Shown one piece after another: positions 1 to 6,936 of a stretch of 32,929 nucleotides of DNA; position 1 is the stretch's first letter; each line of letters starts with the position of its first letter. The notes beneath the pieces were generated by a model. The model was not told the DNA's origin. It was given only the letters and a program-made list of their open reading frames with translations, and did no database searches. The DNA comes from Nitrospira sp. GTDB taxonomy: Bacteria > Nitrospirota > Nitrospiria > Nitrospirales > Nitrospiraceae. A program made the position numbers and the translations under genes. The stretch is taken from contig JARDZZ010000007.1 of assembly GCA_029240595.1 (NCBI GenBank), positions 1 through 32,929 on the forward strand. Reading direction: 5' to 3'.

Positions 1-831
1 CACGAGCGTGGCCGGAAACAACGTGTCCACACGTTTGGGATCCAGACCAGGAATAGCCTGGCGCTCCTTGATCGTCGACCGACGCAGCACCTGCTCAATC
101 TCCTTCACTTCCTTCAGCGAGACGGTGGCCAGGTTGAGCTGCGGTAGAGGGCGGTTCGTTCGCCGCTGATGAATCACCTCGGCGAGGTTGGCCGCCATTC
201 CTGACGTCGCAATGAGACTCTCGAAGCGTTTGGTCTTGAAGCTCTCGAGCGTCCCGGCCAATTGTCCCGTCACCAGGTCTTCAAGTTCACGCAGCATTCT
301 GTCGGACGGCGGCGTGCGTTTCAGAAATTGATCGGCGAGTCTGATGGCACCGAGTTTGAGGCTCTTGGCATGCAGGAGTTGATCCCGGTTGCCCGCCATG
401 ATTTCCACCGACCCTCCGCCGACATCCACCGCCAGCGACGCTTGCTCGGTCATGGGCACGCTATTTTTAATGCCCAGGAAGATCAAACGCGCTTCTTCCG
501 TTCCGCTGATGACGCGGACGGTGAGCCCGGTCTGCTCCTTCACGAGATCGATGAAATCGCCGCCGTTCTTCGCTTCGCGAACGGCGCTGGTGGCCACGGC
601 GATGAGCCGATCGTACCCCTTGTTTTTTGCCAGCGTTGCGAGCCGGTTGATGACGCTGAGGCCCCTCGCCATCGCCTCCTCTGAGAGACGTTGACTGGCG
701 AACGCGCCGTCTCCGAGTCTCGCGATATCCTTGAACCGGTCGAGAATCTTGTAGCTGAAATCGGGCAGGACCTCGGCGAGGACCATGTGGATCGAGTTGG
801 TACCGATATCAATCACGGCAATTTTTGACAT
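1..831 (-). CDS. ppx: Ppx/GppA family exopolyphosphatase / pppGpp phosphatase, 3' end outside window
   Basis: This reading frame runs leftward from an ATG at 829-831 with no stop before the window edge, so 277 residues are visible and the C-terminus is missing. It belongs to the ASKHA fold phosphatases that hydrolyse inorganic polyphosphate or pppGpp in the cytoplasm. The N-terminus AVIDIGTNSIHMVLAEV is the phosphate-1 loop. SAVREAKNG and GTEEARLIF follow at about residues 85-120, and AVDVGGGSVEI at about residues 135-145 is the phosphate-2 loop with its glycine run. Visible length nearly equals the short (about 300 residue) Ppx/GppA class, but a longer form with an HD-like extension cannot be excluded. 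No good Shine-Dalgarno precedes the ATG. It is divergent from the SDR gene across about 160 bp. Ppx versus GppA specificity cannot be told from this sequence. Confidence 0.9.
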   Translation of the reverse strand, partial: MSKIAVIDIGTNSIHMVLAEVLPDFSYKILDRFKDIARLGDGAFASQRLSEEAMARGLSVINRLATLAKNKGYDRLIAVATSAVREAKNGGDFIDLVKEQTGLTVRVISGTEEARLIFLGIKNSVPMTEQASLAVDVGGGSVEIMAGNRDQLLHAKSLKLGAIRLADQFLKRTPPSDRMLRELEDLVTGQLAGTLESFKTKRFESLIATSGMAANLAEVIHQRRTNRPLPQLNLATVSLKEVKEIEQVLRRSTIKERQAIPGLDPKRVDTLFPATLV

Positions 832-937
832 GTCAGAAATTAGACGATTGAGGATCCAAAAAATGCTGTACTGGTCACGCCATTGTAGATGAATCCAGAG
901 GGCGTAGTGAAGAAATCTCTCTCGAATAAAAGCTCGT

Positions 938-961
938 GATTGTAAACTTTCTGTTACAATC
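938..961. promoter_or_regulatory. 24-bp perfect inverted repeat, candidate operator
   Basis: Eight-base arms GATTGTAA and TTACAATC are perfectly complementary with an 8-base spacer. They lie about 30 bp upstream of the short-chain dehydrogenase, in the divergent region shared with the Ppx gene. Size and symmetry fit a dimeric repressor site. The right arm also contains a -10-like TACAAT, so a bound protein could block that promoter. No regulator gene is adjacent, so the binding protein is unknown. Confidence 0.4.
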
Positions 962-990
962 CGCGAGAATCGAAGGAAAATAAATCTGAG

Positions 991-1863
991 ATGACTGTCC
1001 AAGGTGCTTCGCGATTCGTCTTGATCACTGGTGCGTCCACCGGCATTGGCGCGGCCTGCGCGATTGGTTGTGCGCAACAGGGCATGACTGTATTTGCCGG
1101 TGTCCGTGATTTGCCGGCGGGTGAAGCCCTTCGCGCCAGGGGAGGCGAGAGGATTGTTCCGATTCATCTCGATGTGACCGACACGAAATCCATTCATGAA
1201 GCCGCTCAGGTCGTGGAGAAGCGCGTGGGCCCCGAGGGACTGTGGGGACTGGTGAATAACGCCGGTATTGCGATTGCGAGTCCGTTAGAACTTATTCCGT
1301 TACCGGAATTGCGCCGTCAATTCGAAGTCAACGTCATCGGACAAATTGCGGTCACCCAAGCGCTGCTTCCCTTCATCAGGCAGGCACGTGGACGCGTCGT
1401 CAACATGGGCTCGATCGCAGGGCGCGGCACCATCCCCATGATGGGACCGTATTCGGCCTCAAAGTTTGCATTGGAGGCGCTCACCGATGCGTTGAGGCTG
1501 GAACTCTATCCTTGGGGGATTGAGGTATCGATCATCGAACCGGGAGCCATCGCCACCCCGATTTGGAGCAAGTCGCTGAGCACTGCGCGCTCACTCGAGA
1601 CGGTTATTCCGCCTGAAGGGAAGCGTCTGTATGGAGAAACGGCCCAACGCTTGAGAGAGAAGGTGGATGAAAGTGCCCGGCGCGCGATTCCGCCTGATGC
1701 CGTGGTTCAGGCCGTCCTGCATGCGTTAACCGCGGGACGACCGCGAACCCGCTATCTCGTTGGTGCCGATGCGAAACTTAGGGCGCTCATGGTGACGTGG
1801 CTGCCTGATCGATTACAAGATTGGATCTTGAAGAAGGTGCTGAAATTGCCCCGGGCGATCTGA
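991..1863 (+). CDS. Short-chain dehydrogenase/reductase (SDR) family oxidoreductase
   Basis: A 290-residue classical SDR, a cytoplasmic NAD(P)-dependent oxidoreductase with a Rossmann fold. The cofactor-binding TGxxxGxG motif is seen as TGASTGIG near residue 14. The NNAG structural motif is at about residue 88. The catalytic Ser-Tyr-Lys set is in NMGSIAG followed by PYSASK around residues 137-160. The C-terminal third, ending in a hydrophobic stretch with LPDRLQDWILKKVL, resembles SDRs acting on lipid or steroid-like substrates, but the substrate cannot be deduced. AAGGA lies about 14 bases before the ATG, a long spacing for a ribosome-binding site. A 24-bp palindrome upstream may regulate it. 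It appears to be a single-gene unit that converges on the OB-fold gene across a palindromic repeat. Confidence 0.9.
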   Translation: MTVQGASRFVLITGASTGIGAACAIGCAQQGMTVFAGVRDLPAGEALRARGGERIVPIHLDVTDTKSIHEAAQVVEKRVGPEGLWGLVNNAGIAIASPLELIPLPELRRQFEVNVIGQIAVTQALLPFIRQARGRVVNMGSIAGRGTIPMMGPYSASKFALEALTDALRLELYPWGIEVSIIEPGAIATPIWSKSLSTARSLETVIPPEGKRLYGETAQRLREKVDESARRAIPPDAVVQAVLHALTAGRPRTRYLVGADAKLRALMVTWLPDRLQDWILKKVLKLPRAI

Positions 1864-1896
1864 GATGTGAGAGGAGTCAGGCAATACGCGTTGAAC

Positions 1897-2002
1897 CAGG
1901 TTGTTCAAAAGGTCCGTTCAGCGATGTGAGAACAAGCTTGGTGAAGAGCGCGTCTCGGCGCGCTGGGAGGGTTGGGTGAGAAGAGGCCTTTTCAACAACC
2001 TG
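1897..2002. repeat. Imperfect palindromic intergenic repeat, long form (copy 1)
   Basis: The ends of this 106-bp element are near-perfect inverted repeats: AGGTTGTTCAAAAGGTC on the left pairs with GGCCTTTTCAACAACCT on the right, 15 of 17 positions. It fills the gap between the convergent SDR and OB-fold genes, and its right end abuts the OB-fold stop codon. A shorter element with the same terminal sequence lies at 25926-25978, indicating a dispersed family. It can form a hairpin in either direction and may end transcription of both genes. Confidence 0.7.
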
Positions 2003-2419
2003 CTAGCCGACGAGGTCGGGGTTGAGTCTATTCAACGATTTGACGGACAACGCTTTAATCTCGTTATAGATGATCGTGCGGCCTGCCTGCCGTAGCCGGG
2101 AAAACACTCCTTCGACGATCACCTGGTCGCCTTCTTTCACTTCCACTTGCCCGAGTCCGATGACCTTCACGGTTCCGGATGAATCTTTGAGAAGGAATCC
2201 ATATGCAGGCTGGCCTTGGCGGTTCGTGGCCAGTTGGACGTTGGTCACCTGGCCGGACACCACGACTTCCTGCCGGTCGTACTGATCGGGATGGGCGATG
2301 ATCTCGGCGAGATTCAGCAGGCCTGACGCGAAGGCGGCTCCTTGAAGGAGGAGCCCGCACCCGAACATGAGGCAGAGGATCCGAAAGAAACCTTGGAAGG
2401 TGAACGCGGCCGTCGGCAT
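2003..2419 (-). CDS. Exported OB-fold domain protein, function unknown
   Basis: A 138-residue protein with an N-terminal hydrophobic stretch (about residues 10-30, FRILCLMFGCGLLLQGAAFA), consistent with a Sec signal peptide cleaved after AFA, so it is probably periplasmic. The mature part starts with LAEIIAHPDQYDRQEVVVSGQV and continues through FLLKDSSGTVKVIG and VKEGDQVIVEGVF. This alternation of strands and the placement of V-x-G-x-V and G-D-x-V is typical of small OB-fold domains of the tRNA-anticodon/BOF type. Ligand and partners are not evident. It lies downstream of the 399-residue hypothetical gene in the same direction with a 43-bp gap, so co-transcription is possible. The stop codon directly touches the palindromic repeat. 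Confidence 0.75.
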   Translation of the reverse strand: MPTAAFTFQGFFRILCLMFGCGLLLQGAAFASGLLNLAEIIAHPDQYDRQEVVVSGQVTNVQLATNRQGQPAYGFLLKDSSGTVKVIGLGQVEVKEGDQVIVEGVFSRLRQAGRTIIYNEIKALSVKSLNRLNPDLVG

Positions 2420-2462
2420 CTTAGGAATAACTATAGCGTACGATTCTCAATTTGCAAGCCGT

Positions 2463-3662
2463 CTACCATTTCCCGCCGCCCGTCAGGTCGGGATGCTGCT
2501 CGCCGAACATGCTCTTGAGCACGTGTTCCTTCATTTCATTCGTGGCCGCATCGGCGGGAGCAGGCTCGGGCAGTTCGGCCGGCTGTTCAAAGGCCTTCGG
2601 GGTGGCTCGCGACAGCAAGGCCTCGTCGAGGGCCGGAGCGGAGGTGTCCAGGTCATTCAATATGGCCGCCAACCGTTGAAGGCCGAACAGACTGCGGGTG
2701 ATTTCCGAATGGACGGCATTGGAACTGGCACCTTGCACCAGCGACAGCCAGAACTTGGCTTCAACGTCCTCGTTGAGACTGCCCCAAGCCATGCTTGTCT
2801 CTTTCTCAATCAGTTCAGTTTCCGTGCTCTCAAGGCCATCGTAAATTGAGGTGGAGCGTTGAACCGGTCGGGTTGCCAGAACAGCAAAGGTTTCCTTCCA
2901 TAGATCCAATGGAGCGGTTTGTGATCCGGCGGCCGGAGCGCTCTTCTGCAACGCGGCCTGCAGTCCTTGCAGAAACTGCGTCATATACTTGACCTTACGC
3001 GCCGCGAGGCTTCCGGCCGGCAGGCCCCAGATATGGCAAACTTCATGGTCCTGCAGTGAGCTGAAATCGGCCGTCTGACGTTCACGTTCGGCAAGATCGA
3101 GCCGCTTGCGATATTTGTCGGCCAGGCGGATGTGGGTCTGCATATCGATGCCAAGCCGCTGCCGCTGATATTCCTCGACAGTCAACTCGCGGGCGTCCCA
3201 CCGCTGATCGAGGGCACGAATGGCCGGCTTGGGAAGTGCGGTGCGCGCTTGAGCCTTGAGCTCGCCAATCGCCTCCGCTGCCACACCGAACTTGGTCGAC
3301 AGCAATACGGCCGCCTGCTCGGCCATGGCAGTCCGGATGGCCATCAGCTTGACCAAGCAGTCACACTGGAGTCTGGTGCGTTCACGTTTGAGCCGCACAT
3401 GCCGAAGATATTGGTCGCGCTTTTCAGTGACGGATCTAATGGCGTCTTGCGTCAAGACGTTGTGCGTAGGTTTCGAGCCGGCCACGCACCGTGGGTCGGG
3501 CCGATCCGCCACCATGTACTGAATTTCTTCGTCCGTCACATCGAAATGCTGAAGCATGATGAGGCGCAGCATGATCCGGCCTTGAATCGGCAGGCCACTG
3601 ATGACGGATTCGATCAATTCCGGAGTGAGCGGGGAGGGGTTGGGAGCGGTCATGGTTGCCAT
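2463..3662 (-). CDS. Conserved-looking hypothetical protein, 399 residues
   Basis: I do not recognise this protein. It has no signal peptide or membrane segment and should be cytoplasmic. The sequence is largely alpha-helical, with basic, arginine-rich middle helices (about residues 80-110 and 165-200) and a Pro/Ala-rich stretch near residue 350-375 before a short GGGKW end. Three cysteines are scattered (CVAG, CDCLV region) without a clear zinc site. A GGA lies about 12 bases before the ATG. The upstream 70-residue gene ends only 15 bp away, so the two probably form an operon. Codon use and composition look like the rest of the window, which argues for a resident gene. No function is proposed. 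Confidence 0.75.
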   Translation of the reverse strand: MATMTAPNPSPLTPELIESVISGLPIQGRIMLRLIMLQHFDVTDEEIQYMVADRPDPRCVAGSKPTHNVLTQDAIRSVTEKRDQYLRHVRLKRERTRLQCDCLVKLMAIRTAMAEQAAVLLSTKFGVAAEAIGELKAQARTALPKPAIRALDQRWDARELTVEEYQRQRLGIDMQTHIRLADKYRKRLDLAERERQTADFSSLQDHEVCHIWGLPAGSLAARKVKYMTQFLQGLQAALQKSAPAAGSQTAPLDLWKETFAVLATRPVQRSTSIYDGLESTETELIEKETSMAWGSLNEDVEAKFWLSLVQGASSNAVHSEITRSLFGLQRLAAILNDLDTSAPALDEALLSRATPKAFEQPAELPEPAPADAATNEMKEHVLKSMFGEQHPDLTGGGKW

Positions 3663-3677
3663 AAAAAATAGTTCCAG

Positions 3678-3890
3678 TTAAGCCGTTCCGGTTTTTTGAG
3701 CTTCGAGATAGACCGCCACATACTCGCGCACTTGCTGCACGGTCCCGCTCGTAAACAACTCCCGGGGGATCTCCACTCGTGTCAGCGTCACAGGGTCGAC
3801 ACCTCGCTCAGCCGCATACTCCTCGTCGATATAGAGACTGACCGACCCGTCGGGATGACGTATGGCGTAGAGGGCGTCGTTATCGGACAT
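3678..3890 (-). CDS. Small hypothetical protein, 70 residues
   Basis: This small, acidic protein contains the segment DALYAIRHPDGSVSLYIDEE followed by YAAERGVDPVTLTRVEIP. That reads like a compact beta-rich N-terminus and a helical C-terminus (VQQVREYVAVYLEAQ). It has no signal peptide and no recognised domain. I chose the ATG at 3888-3890. A GTG at 3924-3926 would add 12 residues, and neither start has a good ribosome-binding site. It is 15 bp upstream of the 399-residue hypothetical gene and probably co-transcribed with it. The clear end of coding-like sequence at about 3890 borders the structured non-coding stretch. Confidence 0.6.
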   Translation of the reverse strand: MSDNDALYAIRHPDGSVSLYIDEEYAAERGVDPVTLTRVEIPRELFTSGTVQQVREYVAVYLEAQKTGTA

Positions 3891-4013
3891 ATCAAGGCGC
3901 CTGGCTGTTTGCTCTACAGGTACCACAGGGGTCTCGAACCTGTCAAAGCAGGGAGTGGGCGAGACGGTGTCTTGTTGGCTTCTGGCTTGGGTTCGACCAG
4001 ACTAAGGGGAGGA

Positions 4014-4128
4014 CGACGAGGGCTGTTGGTCTCTCTTGCTCGCCGAACGCGCACACCAGACCAATCGTATTCCTCAGAAAGGCGGTGCTCGTCCAAGCGC
4101 GCAGTGAGAGACCAAGCAGCCCTCATCG
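4014..4128. repeat. Long-stem inverted repeat, candidate structured RNA or repeat element
   Basis: The left arm (4014-4035) and right arm (4106-4128) are complementary over about 21 of 22 positions, with one mismatch and one bulged C, around a 70-base loop. The core arms read GGCTGTTGGTCTCTC and GAGAGACCAAGCAGCC. Such a stem is much longer than an ordinary terminator, and no T-run follows on either strand. The strand of any transcript is unknown. Confidence 0.6.
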
Positions 4129-4499
4129 CAGAAGAAGGAAAGGACCTGCGGCAAGTCGCAGACAAGACACTGTCTTCGCTCTGTTAAGAGGGCGAGGAAG
4201 ACCGCTCGCCATCGGCTGTGGCGACCGTAGCGACAAGGCCCTGGACCCATCGCAAGTCGCTCAGTCGACCATTCACCTCCATATGGATGGAAATGAGCAA
4301 GCTTGGAGGGATCATTTATAAGGCGGTGCTCGCCTGGGCAAAGCGCACGTCGCCGGGAGATCGATTGCGAAGCAATCGGGGGGTTGGGCGGGTGAAAAAA
4401 GAACGCGGGGTCCCGGGCGGGTGAAGAACGTACGCGCAGTTGGAGACCGAACCAGCCCCCGCCCCGGAGAGAGTATGAGCGAGCTTGGAAGGACTGATC
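4081..4499. repeat. Eroded duplication: three short blocks repeated in the same order
   Basis: Block A, GGCGGTGCTCG, is at 4081 and 4322. Block B, CGCGCAGT then GAGACC and CAGCCC with small changes, is at 4098-4122 and 4433-4458. Block C, ATGAGC(A/G)AGCTTGGA(G/A)GGA, is at 4293 and 4475. The order A-B-C is kept, but the spacing differs between copies, which suggests an old tandem duplication or two copies of one dispersed element that have since diverged. Confidence 0.5.
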
Positions 4500-4607
4500 C
4501 AAGCTGCTTGGTTCAAACGGAAAGCGACCGGAGCAATTATAGGTGTTCGCTTCGGACACCAGTGCTGTCAGAGACAATCAGGCCCCAACGCTAAAGAAGG
4601 GGGACGA

Positions 4608-5264
4608 TTATCGAGGTGGTTTGTGTAACAAGACATTCCGCCGGAAGAACACATACACGGTGGAGAGCACGACGGCGCCAAGCAACGTGTTGCGGATGCG
4701 TCCGGGTCCGAAACAGGTCAGGTTCACCATTCCGTTCGTGAAGCCGTACGCGGCATAGACGAGGTACAGAAAGAAGGCCCACCGCCTGCACCGGATAAAG
4801 CCGTATCCCACTGCCAGGTGCAAGACGGGGGAGATGGCTTTCGTCAGGAAGCCGGGAATGCCCGTCGGCTTGGTGCAATAAAAGGGAAGCAGGTATTCCA
4901 GGTTCGCCAGAATGATGAAGGTGTCGTTCAGCGCACTAATCACCAGGAGCACGCCGAGAAAGCGGATATCGTGCCCGCGCCGCCAAGCGGTACGAAAGGT
5001 TCGTCTCCAAGTGGAGCCGGTTTCAGGCGGGCCGAGATAGGCATCGTAGCCTTGAAGTGCCCACCAGGGGAGGGCCAGCACCATGAAGAAGAACACTTCC
5101 GCCGCACGGCCGGATACCCGACCGAGCGCCAAGCTGGCGATGATGAGTGCAAGGGTCAGAAGGCCGGCCGAAAGGGCGTGAATGTAACGTCGCTGCAGCA
5201 CCTGGCCCATGCCCGGGACCAGAATTGAAAGCACCGCGGCGCGTAGGTCCCGAGATTCAGACAT
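4608..5264 (-). CDS. Multi-pass inner membrane protein, function unknown
   Basis: A 218-residue, strongly hydrophobic protein with about six predicted membrane segments, near residues 8-25, 30-50, 55-75, 100-125, 140-160 and 165-205. The N-terminal LVPGMGQVLQRRYIHALSAG resembles the PGxGQxYxGxxxxG turn found in TM2-like membrane proteins. The rest does not match a family I know. The ATG at 5262-5264 has no Shine-Dalgarno and comes directly after the T-run of the terminator that ends the hemQ transcript. Translation may therefore depend on read-through or on a promoter hidden in that element. Downstream is the structured non-coding region. No function is proposed. Confidence 0.7.
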   Translation of the reverse strand: MSESRDLRAAVLSILVPGMGQVLQRRYIHALSAGLLTLALIIASLALGRVSGRAAEVFFFMVLALPWWALQGYDAYLGPPETGSTWRRTFRTAWRRGHDIRFLGVLLVISALNDTFIILANLEYLLPFYCTKPTGIPGFLTKAISPVLHLAVGYGFIRCRRWAFFLYLVYAAYGFTNGMVNLTCFGPGRIRNTLLGAVVLSTVYVFFRRNVLLHKPPR

Positions 5265-5267
5265 GCC

Positions 5268-5303
5268 AAAAAAGAAGGAGCCGTCGATCCTGCGATCGAC
5301 GGC
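5268..5303 (-). terminator. Rho-independent terminator of the hemQ-type gene
   Basis: Perfect 9-bp arms CCGTCGATC and GATCGACGG (5281-5289, 5294-5302), extended by one G-C pair, enclose a 4-base loop. Read leftward, the stem is followed by CTCCTTCTTTTTT, a good U-tract. It lies 36 bp after the hemQ stop and ends 3 bp before the start codon of the membrane-protein gene. Confidence 0.85.
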
Positions 5304-5338
5304 CCCTCATGTCCACTCTCCTCACGTCCGAACCCTGG

Positions 5339-6061
5339 CTACCCGCCGAGCGTATCCAGCGTTTCTTTCAGGCTGCCGCGAATACAGGTAAAGATCGGGG
5401 TGTCCCGCAGCGTATAGCGCGAGCCTTCGGTTTCTCGCAGCGCCATTACCAAATCCAGGAAATCCTCCGGTTTGTCGCTTTCAAATGCCACGACCCACTC
5501 CTGATCGTCCAGGCCGAATGAATAGGTGGTGTTGAGCTTCACCGAAGGAAAACGGTGACCGACTTCAATATGTTCGTCCATCATGCCCTGGCGCGCGGCT
5601 TTCGTGAGAAGGAACCATTCACGCGTCTTCAGAAACGGATAGACGAAGATGTACTTGGCTTTTCCGGGGACCACGGTCAGGCGTTTACTTTCCTGTCCTT
5701 CGTGGGTGTGATGGTCGACATAAATCGACCGTTTCGTCATGGATAGGTAGGAATAGGGCGTCGAAAGATACCTGCCCAGGCCCGAGGCCAGGATCTTGGA
5801 ACTCATTTGTTGGAAGAGCTCGAGTTCATAGCTGATGCGCCACAGCAGGAAATCACAATCACCGCGGATGCCGACAGTCGTGTACGGGATGACCAATACT
5901 TTCCCGGAATAATCTTCCACGGCGCGAACGAATTCCTGCTTACCTTTCGTCCGTTCATCCTCGGGCAGGCGCCGCCAGGCCGGATCGAGTTTGTAGAACG
6001 CGAAGTTGACGTATTGCCGTTTTGGCGCCTGCTGCGCCGCTGGTTGTTCGGGGGCTGCCAT
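5339..6061 (-). CDS. hemQ: HemQ-type coproheme decarboxylase (chlorite dismutase family)
   Basis: A 240-residue member of the chlorite dismutase superfamily. In the coproporphyrin-dependent heme pathway, HemQ/ChdC oxidatively decarboxylates coproheme to heme b in the cytoplasm. YIFVYPFLKTREWFLL around residues 137-152 carries a Tyr (141) at the position of the catalytic tyrosine of this group. MDEHIEVGHRFP holds the proximal heme His164. NTTYSFGLDDQEWVVAFE follows. Chlorite-degrading enzymes have a distal Arg 13 residues after that His, but here the residue is Asn177, so chlorite breakdown is unlikely. The start was set at MAAPEQ because GGAGGAG lies 6 bases upstream; an open frame continues further but lacks such a site. 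There is no signal peptide. A strong terminator follows. Residue equivalences are from memory of family alignments. Confidence 0.8.
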   Translation of the reverse strand: MAAPEQPAAQQAPKRQYVNFAFYKLDPAWRRLPEDERTKGKQEFVRAVEDYSGKVLVIPYTTVGIRGDCDFLLWRISYELELFQQMSSKILASGLGRYLSTPYSYLSMTKRSIYVDHHTHEGQESKRLTVVPGKAKYIFVYPFLKTREWFLLTKAARQGMMDEHIEVGHRFPSVKLNTTYSFGLDDQEWVVAFESDKPEDFLDLVMALRETEGSRYTLRDTPIFTCIRGSLKETLDTLGG

Positions 6062-6204
6062 GAACTCCTCCGTGTGATGTCTTGATCGAAAAGATGGCGT
6101 GAAGAGCCAATTCTCTAGCACTTCGCCTTTTGCTTTGTCAACGGTCGCGGAGGCTTGAAGGCCGTGCGTTGACAGACAAAAACTGATCTGCTACTGGCTT
6201 GCGT

Positions 6205-6804
6205 ATGAAGGCGGCAGTACGAGCGACGATGGGGGCTGCCGGAGCATGTTTGGTCATCGGAACAGCAGCCGGCGCTTCCGCCATCGAAACCCAGCCATCC
6301 CAGGAACAGATTCAGGCGGCACTCGCGCGAGGCGCCGAAGCCGCCAAACACCACAGTTCTCCCGATACGTTTTACACCCGGTTCGGTGCCGCGGATGACT
6401 TGCATCCGAGCGGTTTTCTGATCACGAAGTTGGGCGCACTCTCGGTGATGGCCACACATATGGGGCTGCGCGGCGTCGAGCCGGCTGAGGCGGACATTGC
6501 CCAGACCCTGGACGGGAAGACCATGTTGGTGAGTGCGACGATTTTCGGCAACGTTCCCAACTTTGCCGTCGATAGTTACATGGTGCTTGATCAAGGCGGA
6601 AAAACGATCAAACCTGTGACCGTGCGGTTTGATGGCCAAGCCAATCGCAGTGCCGCCTGGCCGGAACCGCCCCGCTTCAAGGCAAAAGTCGTCGCCTCTT
6701 TCGCGTACGGCGATTTCGATCCGGTGGCACAGACGACGATCACAATTTTTCCTGCCAACGGCGGGGAGGTGACCTTTCCCATTGACTTCGCCCGGGTGCA
6801 ATAA
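6205..6804 (+). CDS. Exported hypothetical protein
   Basis: This protein of about 199 residues begins MKAAVRATMGAAGACLVIGTAAGASAIE, a typical Sec signal peptide with likely cleavage after ASA, so it is periplasmic or secreted. The mature part has a helical start (QEQIQAALARGAEAAKHH) and then beta-rich sequence: FGAADDLHPSGFLITKLGALSVMATHMGLRG and later FKAKVVASFAYGDFDPVAQTTITIFP. The late part looks like an immunoglobulin-like or lipocalin-like sheet, but I do not recognise a family. The mature protein has no cysteine. The start could also be TTG at 6199, two codons upstream; neither has a clear ribosome-binding site. It is divergent from hemQ and separated from cinA by a hairpin-bearing gap. 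Confidence 0.7.
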   Translation: MKAAVRATMGAAGACLVIGTAAGASAIETQPSQEQIQAALARGAEAAKHHSSPDTFYTRFGAADDLHPSGFLITKLGALSVMATHMGLRGVEPAEADIAQTLDGKTMLVSATIFGNVPNFAVDSYMVLDQGGKTIKPVTVRFDGQANRSAAWPEPPRFKAKVVASFAYGDFDPVAQTTITIFPANGGEVTFPIDFARVQ

Positions 6805-6840
6805 CAGCTTGGACATTCTCACCCACCCATTTGTGTACCC

Positions 6841-6877
6841 GTCCCGTCCGATTGCCCGGCAATCGATTCCGCGGGAC
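6841..6877. terminator. Nested hairpin between the exported-protein gene and cinA
   Basis: An inner perfect palindrome CGATTGCC-C-GGCAATCG (6849-6865) is enclosed by outer arms GTCCCG and CGGGAC. No T-run follows, so this may be a weak or factor-dependent terminator, or a regulatory site. The inner palindrome nearly recurs at 32086-32098. Confidence 0.4.
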
Positions 6878-6936
6878 GCATCCTCCACCGGGCCACGTTT
6901 TCGCAATCCGTTGAAGATCCTTTTAGACTGATATCC

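Larger units (their letters stand above)
3891..4607. other. 717-bp intergenic region without a convincing gene; structured and internally duplicated
   Basis: Short open frames exist on both strands here, but they are low-complexity, overlap each other and lack ribosome-binding sites, so I see no supported gene. The stretch contains a 115-nt long-stem hairpin (4014-4128) and three sequence blocks present twice in the same order. It also has a short tandem repeat of GGGCGGGTGAA (4386 and 4414), a 7-bp GAA-loop hairpin (4362-4378) and an 8-bp hairpin with a 3-base loop (4542-4560). It could hold a structured RNA, a decayed repeat element, or both. Confidence 0.6.

Noticed and set aside
3925-3943. 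tRNA T-arm-like sequence (ACAGGTTCGAGA then CCTGT, leftward)
   Set aside because: The loop is two bases too long, and no acceptor, D or anticodon arms or CCA end can be placed around it.
3914-4165. 83-residue leftward open frame in the structured region
   Set aside because: It runs through the long stem arms, has no ribosome-binding site, and its Pro/Arg/Ser-rich sequence shows no domain.
5339-6061. Functional chlorite dismutase
   Set aside because: The distal arginine position is Asn177 and the tyrosine pattern fits coproheme decarboxylases instead.
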